64,000 bases of DNA from Erythrobacter longus (GCF_000715015.1 NZ_JMIW01000003.1:434001-498000); one strand, 5' to 3'; positions 37,762 to 46,773 are shown, counted from the first letter of the stretch. Translations and numbers: made by a program. The notes: generated by a model from the letters alone, not told the origin.

Positions 37762-38935
37762 ATGCGCGTATTCAAAGATGTCTTGATGCTTTTCGCGGCT
37801 TTGGCATCTGGCATTGGTGCAACGTCAATCGCGCACGCGGAAGCCATCACTGTCGAGGGTGTCTATGCAGCTCGTGCTGACCTGCCGCCTGATATTGAAC
37901 TGGTTCTGGTCGACCGGTTCCAAGGTGATCTGGGACAGGATTTGGAGTTTGCCCTTACCGATGTTTTGGGCGGCGTCATCATTCGCGGTGAGCCCTATTT
38001 TGACCTCATCACGCCCAATGTTCTGCAAACCGCAGAAGTCACGGTCGATGGCAACGATGGGACTGTGACCACGCGCCCGCTGATGCCGGATGCCGAACTG
38101 CGCGGGAGCATGCACAGCGAGGTGATCGAGCGCGAGATGGAACCAAGGTATGAGCGCGAATGCATCAGGCGCGACGAAGACGAGAAATGCGTTGATTGGC
38201 GCGAGATTGAAATTGAGTGCCGCGAATTAGGGTCAGGACGCACTAAACCCACCTTCGAGGTTTGAAGCAAAATGGCCTTGTGCAAGGAGTAAAGGTGCAG
38301 GAATACCGGCGGTCTCTTGGAAAGGCAAAAAGCCTTCCCGGCGCGCGCTTTCGCCCGATATGTTCGTCATTCCGGCGCCTCGAAGGTGGGTTTAGTGCGT
38401 CCTGACCCTAAGCGTCCGGGTTGACCCGCGCCTGCTGCTTACAGCGGCAACCGGGGAAAAGCTTTACTCGTACAGCGAACCGCGCGCCTCAGCGCAGCGC
38501 TTTTGCGCAGATGACAGCCATGTGCCCTCCAGCCTTGATATGGTGAATGGTCTGGTGAATTCGCTTGCAGATGAAATTCGCCGTGATCTCGCCCCGGTTC
38601 AATCGCGCCGCGATATTCGGGTGATGGAACGGCGCAAGGACCTTCGCAAAGAAGACCGGCGCGCTTTTCGCGATGCTGTGAAAGCAACTGATGAAAATGT
38701 GACTGCGGCCTGTGACGGGTTCGATGCGCTAGAGACGACCAACCCGGCGCACGTCTCGGTGCTGTTCAATATTGGCCTTTGCCGCGAAAGCGCAGGCGAT
38801 CTTGAGGGCGCGCTTGATTACTATGCGCGCGCACTGGAAGTCGATCCGGGCCGTGATTATCCGACCGATGGCCTTCGCCGGGTGCGCAGCCGGATGCGAG
38901 CCGAGCAGGATTTGGCCAAGCGGACTGCGCTTTAA
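37762..38935 (+). pseudogene. secreted TPR-like protein gene split by a MITE
   Basis: The 5' part (37762-38229) codes for a signal peptide (VLMLFAALASGIGATSIAHA) and about 135 residues of mature protein; it then runs into the element and stops at 38263. The 3' part (38411-38935) codes in the same frame for SVRVDPRLLLT... and a TPR-like C-terminus (SVLFNIGLCRESAGDLEGALDYYARALEVDPGR region). Removing 38230-38410 (element plus one TA copy) joins ...CREL to SVRVDP without frameshift, giving a ~330-residue secreted protein. The insertion adds 181 bases, so the downstream part could only be made from an internal start (GTG 38522). The family of the intact protein is not known to me. The 3' end overlaps the convergent deacetylase gene by four bases. 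Confidence 0.85.
38230..38408. mobile_element. 179-bp MITE with perfect inverted repeats and TA target duplication
   Basis: Ends GGGTCAGGACG... and ...CGTCCTGACCC are perfect inverted repeats; counting the flanking bases the match runs 34 bp (38227-38260 against 38378-38411) with no mismatch. It is flanked by TA on both sides (38228-38229 and 38409-38410), the target duplication of the IS630/Tc1-mariner superfamily. The 117-bp interior has no reading frame of note and a small AAGGC/GCCTT hairpin near its centre (38322-38336). It carries no transposase, so it must be moved in trans by an IS630-type enzyme elsewhere. Confidence 0.9.
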
Positions 38936-39945
38936 CCGCCTTCCAGACCGGACAAGAACGCATCCACATTGCTGCCCAACGCCTCGATATTATAGCCGCC
39001 TTCCATGACGGTCACACATGGCAGGGCAAGGGTCGAAATACGCTGACCCATCGTGTGCATGTCCTGCGTGGTGAGCTTCAAAAAGGAAATCGGGTCTGCC
39101 TCAAATGTGTCAGCGCCGTAGCTGATCACCAGGAATTTTGCGCCGAACTGGCTGATCGCGTTCAACGCCTTGTCCAAAGCCGGTTCGTATCCGGCCCACG
39201 TGGTGCCGCGGGCCAGTGGTTGATTGAAGGTCGCGCCTTCGCCTTCGCCTTGCCCAGTTTCATCCGCGTGCCCCCAGAAATAGGGGTAATCCATCGCTGG
39301 GTCCGCATGAATTGAGGCGAACAAGACATCGCCGCGTTCATAGAAAATGTCCTGCGTGCCGTTCCCGTGGTGATAATCCACATCAAGCACGGCAACAGGG
39401 CCAAGCCCGCTGTCCACGGCGCGCTGTGCGACGATGGCTGCGTTGTTGAGGAAGCAATATCCGCCGAAGTAGTCTTTGCCCGAATGGTGCCCCGGTGGGC
39501 GGCACAGCGCAAAGCCGCAATGGCCTCCGCCCGCAACCGCATCAAACGCGCTAAGCGCAGTCTGCGCCCCCCAATAGGCGGCGTCCCACGTTCCGCTGGC
39601 GATAGGGGTTGCTGCATCAAACCCATATTGGCCAAGCCTTCCATCGATGCGCGAAAGATCAAGCTTGCGCCGGCCAACAACCGGGAAGGCATATCCGATT
39701 GCATCGCCGCTGCGGCCCGCTTTTAGCCAGTCGCGGTGGGCGCTTTGCAAGAAGGCGACGTAATCTGCGTCATGCACCGCAAGGATGGGGCCCAGCCCGT
39801 GGTCGATCGGGGCCTCGCATTGACCCAGCGCCGCCAGCATTGAGCTAACGCGCGCGGGGCTTTCAGCAAAATCCATCCATTCGCCATTGTTAAGCTCGCG
39901 CAAGGGAGCGTGACCGGTTTGATGCGGGGAAAAGAAGCGTTTCAT
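38932..39945 (-). CDS. histone deacetylase/acetylpolyamine amidohydrolase family protein
   Basis: Zn-dependent deacetylase fold, 337 residues from ATG 39945. CRPPGHHSGKD near residue 145, VLDVDYHHGNGTQDIFY near 185 (the zinc-binding Asp and His) and SYGADTFEADP near 275 (second zinc Asp) are in the family order; GGYNIEALG is near the C-terminus. The SYGADTFE variant is typical of bacterial class II-like enzymes acting on acetylpolyamines or other small N-acetyl substrates. Substrate not determined. Confidence 0.88.
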   Translation of the reverse strand: MKRFFSPHQTGHAPLRELNNGEWMDFAESPARVSSMLAALGQCEAPIDHGLGPILAVHDADYVAFLQSAHRDWLKAGRSGDAIGYAFPVVGRRKLDLSRIDGRLGQYGFDAATPIASGTWDAAYWGAQTALSAFDAVAGGGHCGFALCRPPGHHSGKDYFGGYCFLNNAAIVAQRAVDSGLGPVAVLDVDYHHGNGTQDIFYERGDVLFASIHADPAMDYPYFWGHADETGQGEGEGATFNQPLARGTTWAGYEPALDKALNAISQFGAKFLVISYGADTFEADPISFLKLTTQDMHTMGQRISTLALPCVTVMEGGYNIEALGSNVDAFLSGLEGG

Positions 39946-39990
39946 GAGGGCGTTAGTAACAAGTATGATACCCTTTGCGAAAGGGAGATT

Positions 39991-40773
39991 ATGACGCTCA
40001 ACCGCCGATCTTTTGTCGCAGCATTGCTGGCCGCAGTTTTTGCGACGCCAGCGGTGATGGGGTGCTCTGATGTCACGCCGTCCGGCCCGCCCAAAACGAA
40101 GGTTTATGTGATGGGGGTGATCCATTCGAATCACCTGGCGAGTGAGACTTACTCGCTTGACGTGTTGGAAAATGCGATCCGCAGAGCGGCGCCTGATGTC
40201 ATTTTAACAGAGATCCCCCCGGACCGAATTGAACAGGCCATCACCAGCTTTGAGGAAACGGGCAAAGTGGACGAGCCACGAACGCAGGTTTTCCCCGAAT
40301 ACACCGATGTCGTCTTCCCCCTGAGCCGGGAAATGGGCTTTCGCATCCTTGGGACCGCAGGTTGGACGCAGGAGATTGCAACCAATCGCGCGCGGGCACT
40401 GCGGCGTATTCAGAACGATCCTGCCCGCTTGGCCCAATGGGAAGAGCACCGCGCCGCCACTCGCACGTTTTCGAGGGATTTAGCAGGGCGAGGCGATGAT
40501 CCGCGCTACATTCATACGCCCCAATTTGATGTGCTCGCAAAGGCGTCACGCGGGCCATATGAGCGGTATTTTGACGCAGATCTTGGCGCGGGTGGATGGA
40601 CCCGGATAAACCGCGCTCACACCGATTTAATCAACAAAGCGCTCGACGATGTGAGCGGGCAGGGGATGACGGCCCTCATCACCTTTGGAACGGCGCACAA
40701 GTACAAGATTCTTGAGAGTTTGGGGGGGCGCGATGACATCGAGCTGCTCGACACGCGCGGTTTGTTCAACTGA
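39991..40773 (+). CDS. TraB/GumN-like exported protein of unknown function
   Basis: 260 residues from ATG 39991. The N-terminus has a twin-arginine-like NRRSFVAALLAAVF followed by AVMGC, which reads as a combined Tat/lipobox signal. The mature part begins KVYVMGVIHSNH and contains ILTEIPPDRIEQA and LITFGTAHKYKI, resembling the GxxH...E and GxxH elements of the TraB/Tiki-like metalloprotease group. Divergent from the deacetylase gene (45-base gap). Family placement is tentative. Confidence 0.6.
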   Translation: MTLNRRSFVAALLAAVFATPAVMGCSDVTPSGPPKTKVYVMGVIHSNHLASETYSLDVLENAIRRAAPDVILTEIPPDRIEQAITSFEETGKVDEPRTQVFPEYTDVVFPLSREMGFRILGTAGWTQEIATNRARALRRIQNDPARLAQWEEHRAATRTFSRDLAGRGDDPRYIHTPQFDVLAKASRGPYERYFDADLGAGGWTRINRAHTDLINKALDDVSGQGMTALITFGTAHKYKILESLGGRDDIELLDTRGLFN

Positions 40774-40868
40774 TTTCCCAACAGAGGCGTGCATCTTGAC
40801 TTGCGCTCAATGAAACCGACCTATAGGGCGATTCAAGATTTTCAAACCCCAATACAAGAGGGATCAAA

Positions 40869-41105
40869 ATGAGCGATACTGCAACCCGCGTGCAGAAAAT
40901 TGTCGTCGAGCATCTCGGCGTCGAAAGTGACAAAGTTACTCAGGAAGCAAGCTTCATTGATGATCTGGGCGCTGACAGCCTTGATATCGTTGAGCTGGTA
41001 ATGGCTTTCGAAGAAGAGTTTGGCGTCGAAATCCCCGATGATGCGGCTGAAAAGATCGCAACCGTTGGCGATGCGACCAAATTCATCGAAGAAACACAAG
41101 GTTAA
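40869..41105 (+). CDS. acpP: acyl carrier protein
   Basis: 78-residue acidic carrier of the type II fatty acid synthase. The phosphopantetheine attachment serine is in [12 protein letters not shown] near residue 37. Followed by two hairpins and then fabF, the usual neighbour. Confidence 0.98.
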   Translation: MSDTATRVQKIVVEHLGVESDKVTQEASFIDDLGADSLDIVELVMAFEEEFGVEIPDDAAEKIATVGDATKFIEETQG

Positions 41106-41113
41106 GTCCGCAA

Positions 41114-41209
41114 GGGGGCCAGGCCCCCGGGCTAACGCCTTCAGATCGCCCGTTTTGATGGACGACTGACCGACAGGCCCGGGCCCTCTCGTAGGGCTGT
41201 CGGGCCTGT
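41114..41209 (+). terminator. two GC-rich hairpins between acpP and fabF
   Basis: 41114-41128 is a perfect palindrome GGGGGCCAGGCCCCC. 41173-41209 is a longer stem, ACAGGCCCG with CGGGCCTGT, extended inside by GCCCT-CTCGT-AGGGC. Neither is followed by a T-run, so partial read-through or mRNA-end protection seems more likely than full termination; this could explain how acpP can be made in excess of fabF. Confidence 0.5.
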
Positions 41210-41265
41210 AGTGTATTGGGATCAAACATGTATCTGTTCCCGTAATCGGGACTATGGAGTGTTGA

Positions 41266-42525
41266 ATGCGCCGTGTTGTTGTCACTGGACTGGGTCTTGT
41301 CACACCGCTTGGCGGGGATGTTGAGACCTCGTGGAAGAACCTTATCGCTGGCGAAAGCGGGGCGGGGCCTATTACAAGGTTCGAGCCCGAGGGTCAGAAA
41401 TGCACCATCGCCTGCGAAGTAAAGGGCAAGGATCACCCCTGGGGCTTTGATCCGGACAAACGCGTTGATGGCAAAATCCAACGGCAGGTTGATCCCTTCA
41501 TCGTTTACGGCATTGACGCAGCAGGCCAAGCGCTCGAAGATGCAGGCCTTCTTGATCTTTCTGACGAAGAGAAGGAACGCGTTGGCTGCTCCATCGGCGC
41601 TGGTATTGGCGGCCTTCCGGGGATTGAGAAAGAATCGATCAATCTGCATGAGCGTGGCCCCGGCCGCGTGTCCCCACACTTTGTGCACGGTCGCCTGATC
41701 AATCTGGTGACGGGTCAGGTTCAGATCAAATATGGCTTCATGGGGCCAAACCATGCCGTTGTGACCGCGTGTTCAACAGGCGCGCACTCCATCGGTGATG
41801 CCGCGCGCATGATCGCAATGGATGATGCCGACATCATGGTTGCAGGCGGGGCCGAGAGCACGATCAACCCGCTTGGCATTGCTGGCTTTGCACAAGCACG
41901 CGCACTCAACACCAGTTTTAACGACCGCCCAACCGAGGCAAGCCGTCCATACGACAAGGACCGCGAAGGCTTCGTCATGGGCGAGGGCGCGGGCGTTGTG
42001 ATTCTCGAAGAATACGAACACGCCAAAGCGCGCGGCGCGAAAATCTATGCCGAAGTGACCGGCTATGGGCTGTCGGGCGATGCCTATCACGTGACCGCTC
42101 CCCACCCAGAGGGCAAGGGCGCAGAGCTTGCGATGCGTATGGCATTGAAGAAGGCAGGTCTTGGTCCGGGCGATATCGACTATGTGAACGCGCATGGCAC
42201 ATCGACCATGGCCGACACGATTGAGCTTGCTGCGGTAAAGCGCGTCCTTGGCGAAGGTCTTGGCGGCGCTTCGATGAGCTCGACCAAAAGCGCGATTGGC
42301 CACCTTCTGGGCGGTGCTGGCGCGGTGGAAGCGGTGTTCTGCATATTGGCCATGCGCGACCAGATCGTGCCGCCAACGCTCAACCTGCATAACCCTGATG
42401 AAGGCACCGAGGGCATCGACCTTGTGCCGCACAAAGCGAAGAAACGCGAAGTGAAGGCTGTGCTCAACAACAGCTTTGGCTTTGGCGGGACAAATGCCTC
42501 GATCATCATGCAGAAGGTGGATTGA
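41266..42525 (+). CDS. fabF: beta-ketoacyl-ACP synthase II
   Basis: Condensing enzyme of fatty acid elongation, 419 residues. Thiolase fold with catalytic Cys in VTACSTGAHSIGDAA near residue 168, His in NAHGTSTMADT near 308 and His in AIGHLLGGAGAVEA near 345; C-terminal FGFGGTNAS is standard. The stop is one base before the mltG GTG. Confidence 0.97.
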   Translation: MRRVVVTGLGLVTPLGGDVETSWKNLIAGESGAGPITRFEPEGQKCTIACEVKGKDHPWGFDPDKRVDGKIQRQVDPFIVYGIDAAGQALEDAGLLDLSDEEKERVGCSIGAGIGGLPGIEKESINLHERGPGRVSPHFVHGRLINLVTGQVQIKYGFMGPNHAVVTACSTGAHSIGDAARMIAMDDADIMVAGGAESTINPLGIAGFAQARALNTSFNDRPTEASRPYDKDREGFVMGEGAGVVILEEYEHAKARGAKIYAEVTGYGLSGDAYHVTAPHPEGKGAELAMRMALKKAGLGPGDIDYVNAHGTSTMADTIELAAVKRVLGEGLGGASMSSTKSAIGHLLGGAGAVEAVFCILAMRDQIVPPTLNLHNPDEGTEGIDLVPHKAKKREVKAVLNNSFGFGGTNASIIMQKVD

Positions 42526-42526
42526 G

Positions 42527-43501
42527 GTGACGAAGAAGCTCGGCCTTATCGTCGGGCTGGGCCTTGCGGTGTTTGCCGCAGGCGTGCTGCTGCTGGGCGT
42601 GACATTGTTGGGGCAGGCAAAGGTTGAGGCAGAAACGCCTTTCCTTATCCCTGCTGGCTCGTCTCTCACCTCTGTCGCGCAAAACCTGGAGGAAGCCGGG
42701 CACATTACCTCAGCGGACGGTTTCCTGCTCTCAGCGCGCATTTTCGGGTCTTCTGATCCCATTCAGGCGGGCGAGTTTGAACTTACACCCGGCATGAGCC
42801 AGCGCGACATCTTGAAGATGTTCCAATCGGGCGATGTCATCCGCCGCTTTGTAACGATCCCCGAAGGCATGCCGAGCATTCTCGTATGGGAACGGCTGAT
42901 GGCCGAAGAATTGCTGACGGGCCAAGTGGATGTGCCGCTCGAAGGCTCGATCCTTCCTGACACTTATGCCTACGAGCGCGGCCAGTCGCGCGCGAGCCTG
43001 ATCGAACAGATGCAAAGCGCGATGGACCTCTATCTGGCCGAAGCGTGGGCGAAGCGCGGCGAGAATATCGCTGTCGGCACCATGCGCGAGGCTTTGATCC
43101 TTGCAAGCGTGGTTGAAAAAGAAGTCGGGACCCCTGCGGAACGGAGTACTGTGGCGGGGCTGTATTCCAACCGCGTGCGTACCGGCATGATGCTTCAAGC
43201 AGACCCTACGATCATCTACCCCATCACCAAGGGAAAGCCTTTGGGCCGCCGCATTCGCCAGTCTGAAATCTCTGCGGTCAACGGCTACAACACCTACACC
43301 CGCGTCGGGCTTCCCGTGGCGCCGATCACCAATCCGGGGCGCGAGACGATTGCAGCAGTGATGAACCCGGAAGACCACGATTACCTGTTCATGGTCGCCG
43401 ATGGCACCGGGGGGCATGAGTTCAACGAAACACTCGATGGGCACAATGAAGCCGTGGGTCGCTGGTTTGATCTTCGCAGGCAGCGCGGCGAAATGGACTG
43501 A
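42527..43501 (+). CDS. mltG: endolytic murein transglycosylase MltG
   Basis: Inner-membrane lytic transglycosylase that cleaves nascent glycan strands and so sets strand length. 324 residues: one N-terminal membrane helix (LGLIVGLGLAVFAAGVLLLGVTLL), a LysM-like segment, then the YceG catalytic domain with the active-site Glu in ILASVVEKEVGTPAER near residue 205 and LQADPTIIYP, GLPVAPITNPG. GTG 42527 gives the usual short cytoplasmic tail. fabF-mltG adjacency is widespread. Confidence 0.94.
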   Translation: MTKKLGLIVGLGLAVFAAGVLLLGVTLLGQAKVEAETPFLIPAGSSLTSVAQNLEEAGHITSADGFLLSARIFGSSDPIQAGEFELTPGMSQRDILKMFQSGDVIRRFVTIPEGMPSILVWERLMAEELLTGQVDVPLEGSILPDTYAYERGQSRASLIEQMQSAMDLYLAEAWAKRGENIAVGTMREALILASVVEKEVGTPAERSTVAGLYSNRVRTGMMLQADPTIIYPITKGKPLGRRIRQSEISAVNGYNTYTRVGLPVAPITNPGRETIAAVMNPEDHDYLFMVADGTGGHEFNETLDGHNEAVGRWFDLRRQRGEMD

Positions 43502-43507
43502 CGCGCC

Positions 43508-44026
43508 GTGGGCCGTCCCTTCATCGTGACTGCGGCCCTACCGCCTAAGATCCACGGTTGGGCGGATGCTCTGCGCCGCGAGCATTACCCGCAAGAGCGC
43601 AATCACCTTCATGCGCATGTCACCATGTTCCACTCCTTTGCGCCATCGCTCTACGATGAGCTCAAGGATTTCCTGCCCATCGTAACGCGCGAATTTGCCG
43701 CCCCTGAAGCTTACATCACCGGCATCATGGACTTGGGGAAGGGCACGGCAATCGCGCTCCAGAGCGAGCCATTGTTGACCTTGCGTGGCCTGATCGCAGA
43801 GCACTTTCACGGCAGTCTGACCGCGCAAGACCTCTATGAGCCGCGTCCCCACATCACGATCCAGAACAAGGTGACCAAATCCGAGGCCCGCGCGCTTCAG
43901 GCAAGCCTTGTACCGACAATCGAACATCGCCGCTTTTCATTTCCCGCATTGGAGCTTCACCTTTATCAAGACGGCCCATGGGAACACATCAAAACATGCA
44001 CCTTTCGCGGGAAAGAGCGTTTGTAG
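43508..44026 (+). CDS. 2'-5' RNA ligase-like 2H phosphoesterase
   Basis: 172-residue protein with the two HxT motifs of the 2H phosphoesterase superfamily: HAHVTMF near residue 37 and RPHITIQ near residue 117. Members cyclise, ligate or hydrolyse 2'-5' RNA or ADP-ribose phosphates; the substrate here is unknown. GTG 43508, six bases after mltG, suggests the same transcript. Confidence 0.85.
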   Translation: MGRPFIVTAALPPKIHGWADALRREHYPQERNHLHAHVTMFHSFAPSLYDELKDFLPIVTREFAAPEAYITGIMDLGKGTAIALQSEPLLTLRGLIAEHFHGSLTAQDLYEPRPHITIQNKVTKSEARALQASLVPTIEHRRFSFPALELHLYQDGPWEHIKTCTFRGKERL

Positions 44027-44077
44027 TATAGGCCTTTGTGCAACGAGCCTTGTAAGACGGGCAAAGGGGGAAACGTC

Positions 44078-44743
44078 ATGGATTTAACCGCGATATTTGG
44101 CTGGATGACAGCAGCGATGCTGATCGCGGCTGTGATGGTTCATCAGGTGCGCTCTATCCGCATGTTCCTTTTGGCAGCGGGCGTGTTTGCCGCGGCGCAT
44201 TTCGTGTTCACTGACAGTCTGGGTGCAGAATTCTACGTCGCTATGGTGTTCGCTCTCCTTAATGCTGCGCGCCTCTATCAATTGTGGGACCGGGCAAGAT
44301 CCGGAAATATGACCAAAGAAGAGCGCGAGTTGTTCGATCACGTGATGAAGATCGAAGACCCTGCCAAACAAAACCGCCTGCGCGATCTTATGCAATGGCA
44401 CGATGTCGAGGTGGGCGATGTGTTGATCGAGCAGCACCAGATTGACCCGCCGCTTATCTACATCGCCACGGGCCGCGCTTCGATCAAGCGCGATGGGCAA
44501 TTGGTCAATGAATGCGGCGCAGGCGAATTTGTCGGCGAGATCAGCCATATTTCAGGCGAGGGCGCGAGCGCGACCGTAACGGTGGTTCTGCCCATGCGCA
44601 TGGCTCAACTCGACCGCGATGCGCTGGCACAGCTCTCCCAAAGCCTGCCCGAAATCGGCCGGGCGGTGGACAGCGCTTTCAACCGCAGTCTGGCGGTTAA
44701 AGTGGTGCGAATGAACGAAGCAATCGAAGAAGCGCAAAACTGA
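44078..44743 (+). CDS. membrane protein with cyclic nucleotide-binding domain
   Basis: 221 residues: about three hydrophobic helices in the first 75 residues, then a CNMP-binding-like beta-roll (VEVGDVLIEQHQIDPPLIYIATGRASI through GEFVGEISHISG) at 115-200. This is the Popeye-like arrangement of a membrane anchor with a cytoplasmic cNMP domain. The phosphate-binding cassette (GEISHISGEGASATVTV) lacks the canonical RxA arginine, so ligand binding is uncertain. Last gene before the tRNA and the integrated element. Confidence 0.75.
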   Translation: MDLTAIFGWMTAAMLIAAVMVHQVRSIRMFLLAAGVFAAAHFVFTDSLGAEFYVAMVFALLNAARLYQLWDRARSGNMTKEERELFDHVMKIEDPAKQNRLRDLMQWHDVEVGDVLIEQHQIDPPLIYIATGRASIKRDGQLVNECGAGEFVGEISHISGEGASATVTVVLPMRMAQLDRDALAQLSQSLPEIGRAVDSAFNRSLAVKVVRMNEAIEEAQN

Positions 44744-44860
44744 GGTCGACCCCAAAACTTTGGTTGACCATTGCAGGTCCGCGCCCTAAATCGCGCGCTC
44801 GCTTGAGGCGTGAAGCCTCGCGATTCCCGCTGGCTTTCAATCCAATGGGAACCCTTTTGG

Positions 44861-44937
44861 GGCGGAGTAGCTCAGGTGGTTAGAGCAGCGGAATCATAAT
44901 CCGCGTGTCGGGGGTTCAAGTCCCTCCTCCGCTACCA
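44861..44937 (+). tRNA. tRNA-Met (CAT), elongator type
   Basis: 77 bases including an encoded CCA. Acceptor GGCGGAG pairs with CTCCGCT (one G-T), D-arm GCTC/GAGC, anticodon arm GCGGA-ATCATAA-TCCGC with anticodon CAT, variable loop GTGTC, T-arm GGGGG-TTCAAGT-CCCTC (one G-C/T adjustment). The stem and loop sequence match alphaproteobacterial elongator tRNA-Met better than initiator (no three G-C pairs in the anticodon stem) or tRNA-Ile2. Its 3' end is the likely attB/attL of the element that follows. Confidence 0.93.
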
Positions 44938-45062
44938 ATCCCGAATCCGCATGGGTTCGTGGTCCTTCGGAAAAGTCCAAAAAAGTAAACCGAATCAGTA
45001 GCCTATTGCTAGGTTCTGTCCGCATGTGTTCGCTTGCATTCGCTTGTAGTCGGATTTGGTGT

Positions 45063-45114
45063 GGGGGTATTTTGGGGGTACTTTTGCGGGGTTAGCAAAT
45101 GGAGCGATACCCCC
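45063..45114. promoter_or_regulatory. GGGGGTA repeats upstream of the integrase
   Basis: Two direct copies of GGGGGTA at 45063-45069 and 45074-45080 are spaced 11 bases apart, about one helical turn, and an inverted copy TACCCCC lies at 45108-45114 right before the chosen integrase ATG. The layout fits binding sites for the integrase or an excisionase/AlpA regulator that control recombination and int expression; that function is inference. Confidence 0.5.
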
Positions 45115-45115
45115 A

Positions 45116-46384
45116 ATGGCTTTGAAGGAACTTCAGATCAAGAATGCCCGGGCAAAAGACCGTCCTTACAAGCTCGCGGATGGGGAGGGGCTTTTCCTCT
45201 TCGTCAAACCGAACGGATCGAAACTTTGGCGTTTGAAGTATCGATTCATGGGAAAGGAAAAGTTGCTTTCTTTCGGTGCTTATCCTGACATCGGAATTTC
45301 TGCGGCGAGAGAACTGCGTGCGATTGCGAAAGGTGCGCTGGCTAAGGGCGAAGACCCGATGGTCGTTAGACCGGGACAGGACTCCCGTGATGGCGAGACA
45401 CTCAGGAGTGCAGCTACGCTATGGCACCGGAACCGCGAATCCAGCCTTGATCCTGCCCATGCGAAACGCGTTTGGTCCCGATTGGAACGCGATGTCTTTC
45501 CCTCACTGGGGGATATGCTGCTGCAGGACGTATCTCCTCCGGATGTGTTGAAGGTCATCAGAAAGATCGAAGATCGTGGGGCACTCGATATAAGTCGACG
45601 CGCAAAGCAGAGTATTGGCCAGATTTATCAGTTCGCAATCGCGAGCGGAATCTGTAGCAGTGATCCGACCGCCCATCTTCGTGGGGCTCTGAAGCCGCGA
45701 CCGAGAGTTAAACACATGGCGAAGCTGCCTCTCGCACAGCTCCCTGAACTTGTCTCAAAAATTGATCACTATTCCGAGGAGGGGCAGCGCCGGTCTGAGA
45801 TAACAAGAGCTGCTCTGATGTTCGTGTTGCTCACTTGGGTCAGGACCAAGGAGCTTCGTTTGGCCAAAAAGGATGAATTTGAAGGTCTGGGCGGAAGATC
45901 GCCGGTCTGGCGAATTGGTGCCGATCGGATGAAGATGGGCCGCGAACATCTCGTTCCATTGTCGAGGCAAGCCGCAAAAATTGCTTCAGAACTGATTGCA
46001 TTCACTGATTCTGAGTTTGTTTTTCCAGGAACAAAGCCCAATCAACCCCTTTCAGAAAACACCATGATCTATGCTCTCTATCGCCTCGGCTTTCACTCGA
46101 GGCAGACCGTCCATGGGTTCAGAGGACTGGCTAGTACCTGGGCAAACGAGCAAATGGTCCAAACGGGTAAGCCTGCCGTTTGGACGCGCCGATACCATGC
46201 GGATTGGGTCGAACTGCAACTAGCGCATAGCGAAGAAAACGAAGTGCGCGGGGCCTACAATGCAGCTGAGTATCTCGCGCCTCGCCGATCCATGCTTCAA
46301 GACTGGGCGGACTTTCTTCTCCGAGAGAGATGTTCCGTAGCCTCCGAGAAAAGTCGAAGTGTAGAACAATTGACGCTTCGGTAA
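45116..46384 (+). CDS. int: tyrosine site-specific integrase (P4 type, DUF4102 N-terminus)
   Basis: About 422 residues from ATG 45116. The N-terminal DUF4102-like domain (ARAKDRPYKLADGEGLFLFV) is typical of phage P4/ICE integrases that use tRNA 3' ends. The catalytic domain has the first Arg in LLTWVRTKELRLA near residue 243, HGFRGLASTW near 336 (HxxR), and AYNAAEYL with the nucleophilic Tyr near 378. The gene reads away from tRNA-Met, 178 bases behind it. A longer in-frame start at 45056 would run through the GGGGGTA repeats and is less likely. Confidence 0.95.
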   Translation: MALKELQIKNARAKDRPYKLADGEGLFLFVKPNGSKLWRLKYRFMGKEKLLSFGAYPDIGISAARELRAIAKGALAKGEDPMVVRPGQDSRDGETLRSAATLWHRNRESSLDPAHAKRVWSRLERDVFPSLGDMLLQDVSPPDVLKVIRKIEDRGALDISRRAKQSIGQIYQFAIASGICSSDPTAHLRGALKPRPRVKHMAKLPLAQLPELVSKIDHYSEEGQRRSEITRAALMFVLLTWVRTKELRLAKKDEFEGLGGRSPVWRIGADRMKMGREHLVPLSRQAAKIASELIAFTDSEFVFPGTKPNQPLSENTMIYALYRLGFHSRQTVHGFRGLASTWANEQMVQTGKPAVWTRRYHADWVELQLAHSEENEVRGAYNAAEYLAPRRSMLQDWADFLLRERCSVASEKSRSVEQLTLR

Positions 46385-46773
46385 CTTGAGCTTGCGAGTT
46401 TGAGTCGGGGACTGACAATCTTACGTCGTACGACCTGCGCTGTTTCATCGGCTCCAACTTATTTTCGAATGGCTGATCGCGACTGGCAAAGAAGTTGATA
46501 AATCCAAGTTCTTGTGTGGCACGGACACCCAATGGGGTCGAGCTGAGGCTTCTCACAAACAAAAATGTCTTTAAAACAATAGTTTGGGATAATTTCGGCT
46601 TACGCCTACGAGCTGCAGCGGGCTACAGAATCCTAATCCCCAAACAAATTTTGTGACTAATCAATCGGTTAGCGCAGAGCCCGACTGCCGGATGAAAATC
46701 GCTTCCAATCAAGATTTGTGACGGTATATTGGTAACGCGATATCCAAACCATGCACAACTATGGGAGTTATGT
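46385..46773. other. AT-rich gap behind the integrase gene
   Basis: 389 bases without a convincing gene. Base composition is lower in GC than the surrounding chromosome. AT-rich stretches near 46570 and 46725 could hold the promoter of the small RHH-like gene, but no clear hexamer pair could be assigned. Confidence 0.5.

Noticed and set aside
38522..38935. Independent small gene behind the MITE
   Set aside because: It reads in the same frame as the interrupted 5' part once the element is removed, so it is the 3' fragment of a split gene.
44861..44937. tRNA-Ile2 (CAT) instead of tRNA-Met
   Set aside because: Anticodon arm GGAATCATAATCC and acceptor stem agree with elongator tRNA-Met; tRNA-Ile2 usually has a CTCATAA loop. 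Cannot be fully settled without a covariance model.
45034..45288. Short + frame across the integrase leader
   Set aside because: Overlaps the integrase in another frame and has no SD or domain.
46131..46562. 143-codon minus-strand frame at the 3' end of the integrase
   Set aside because: Half of it is antisense to the catalytic domain and the rest has no recognisable features.
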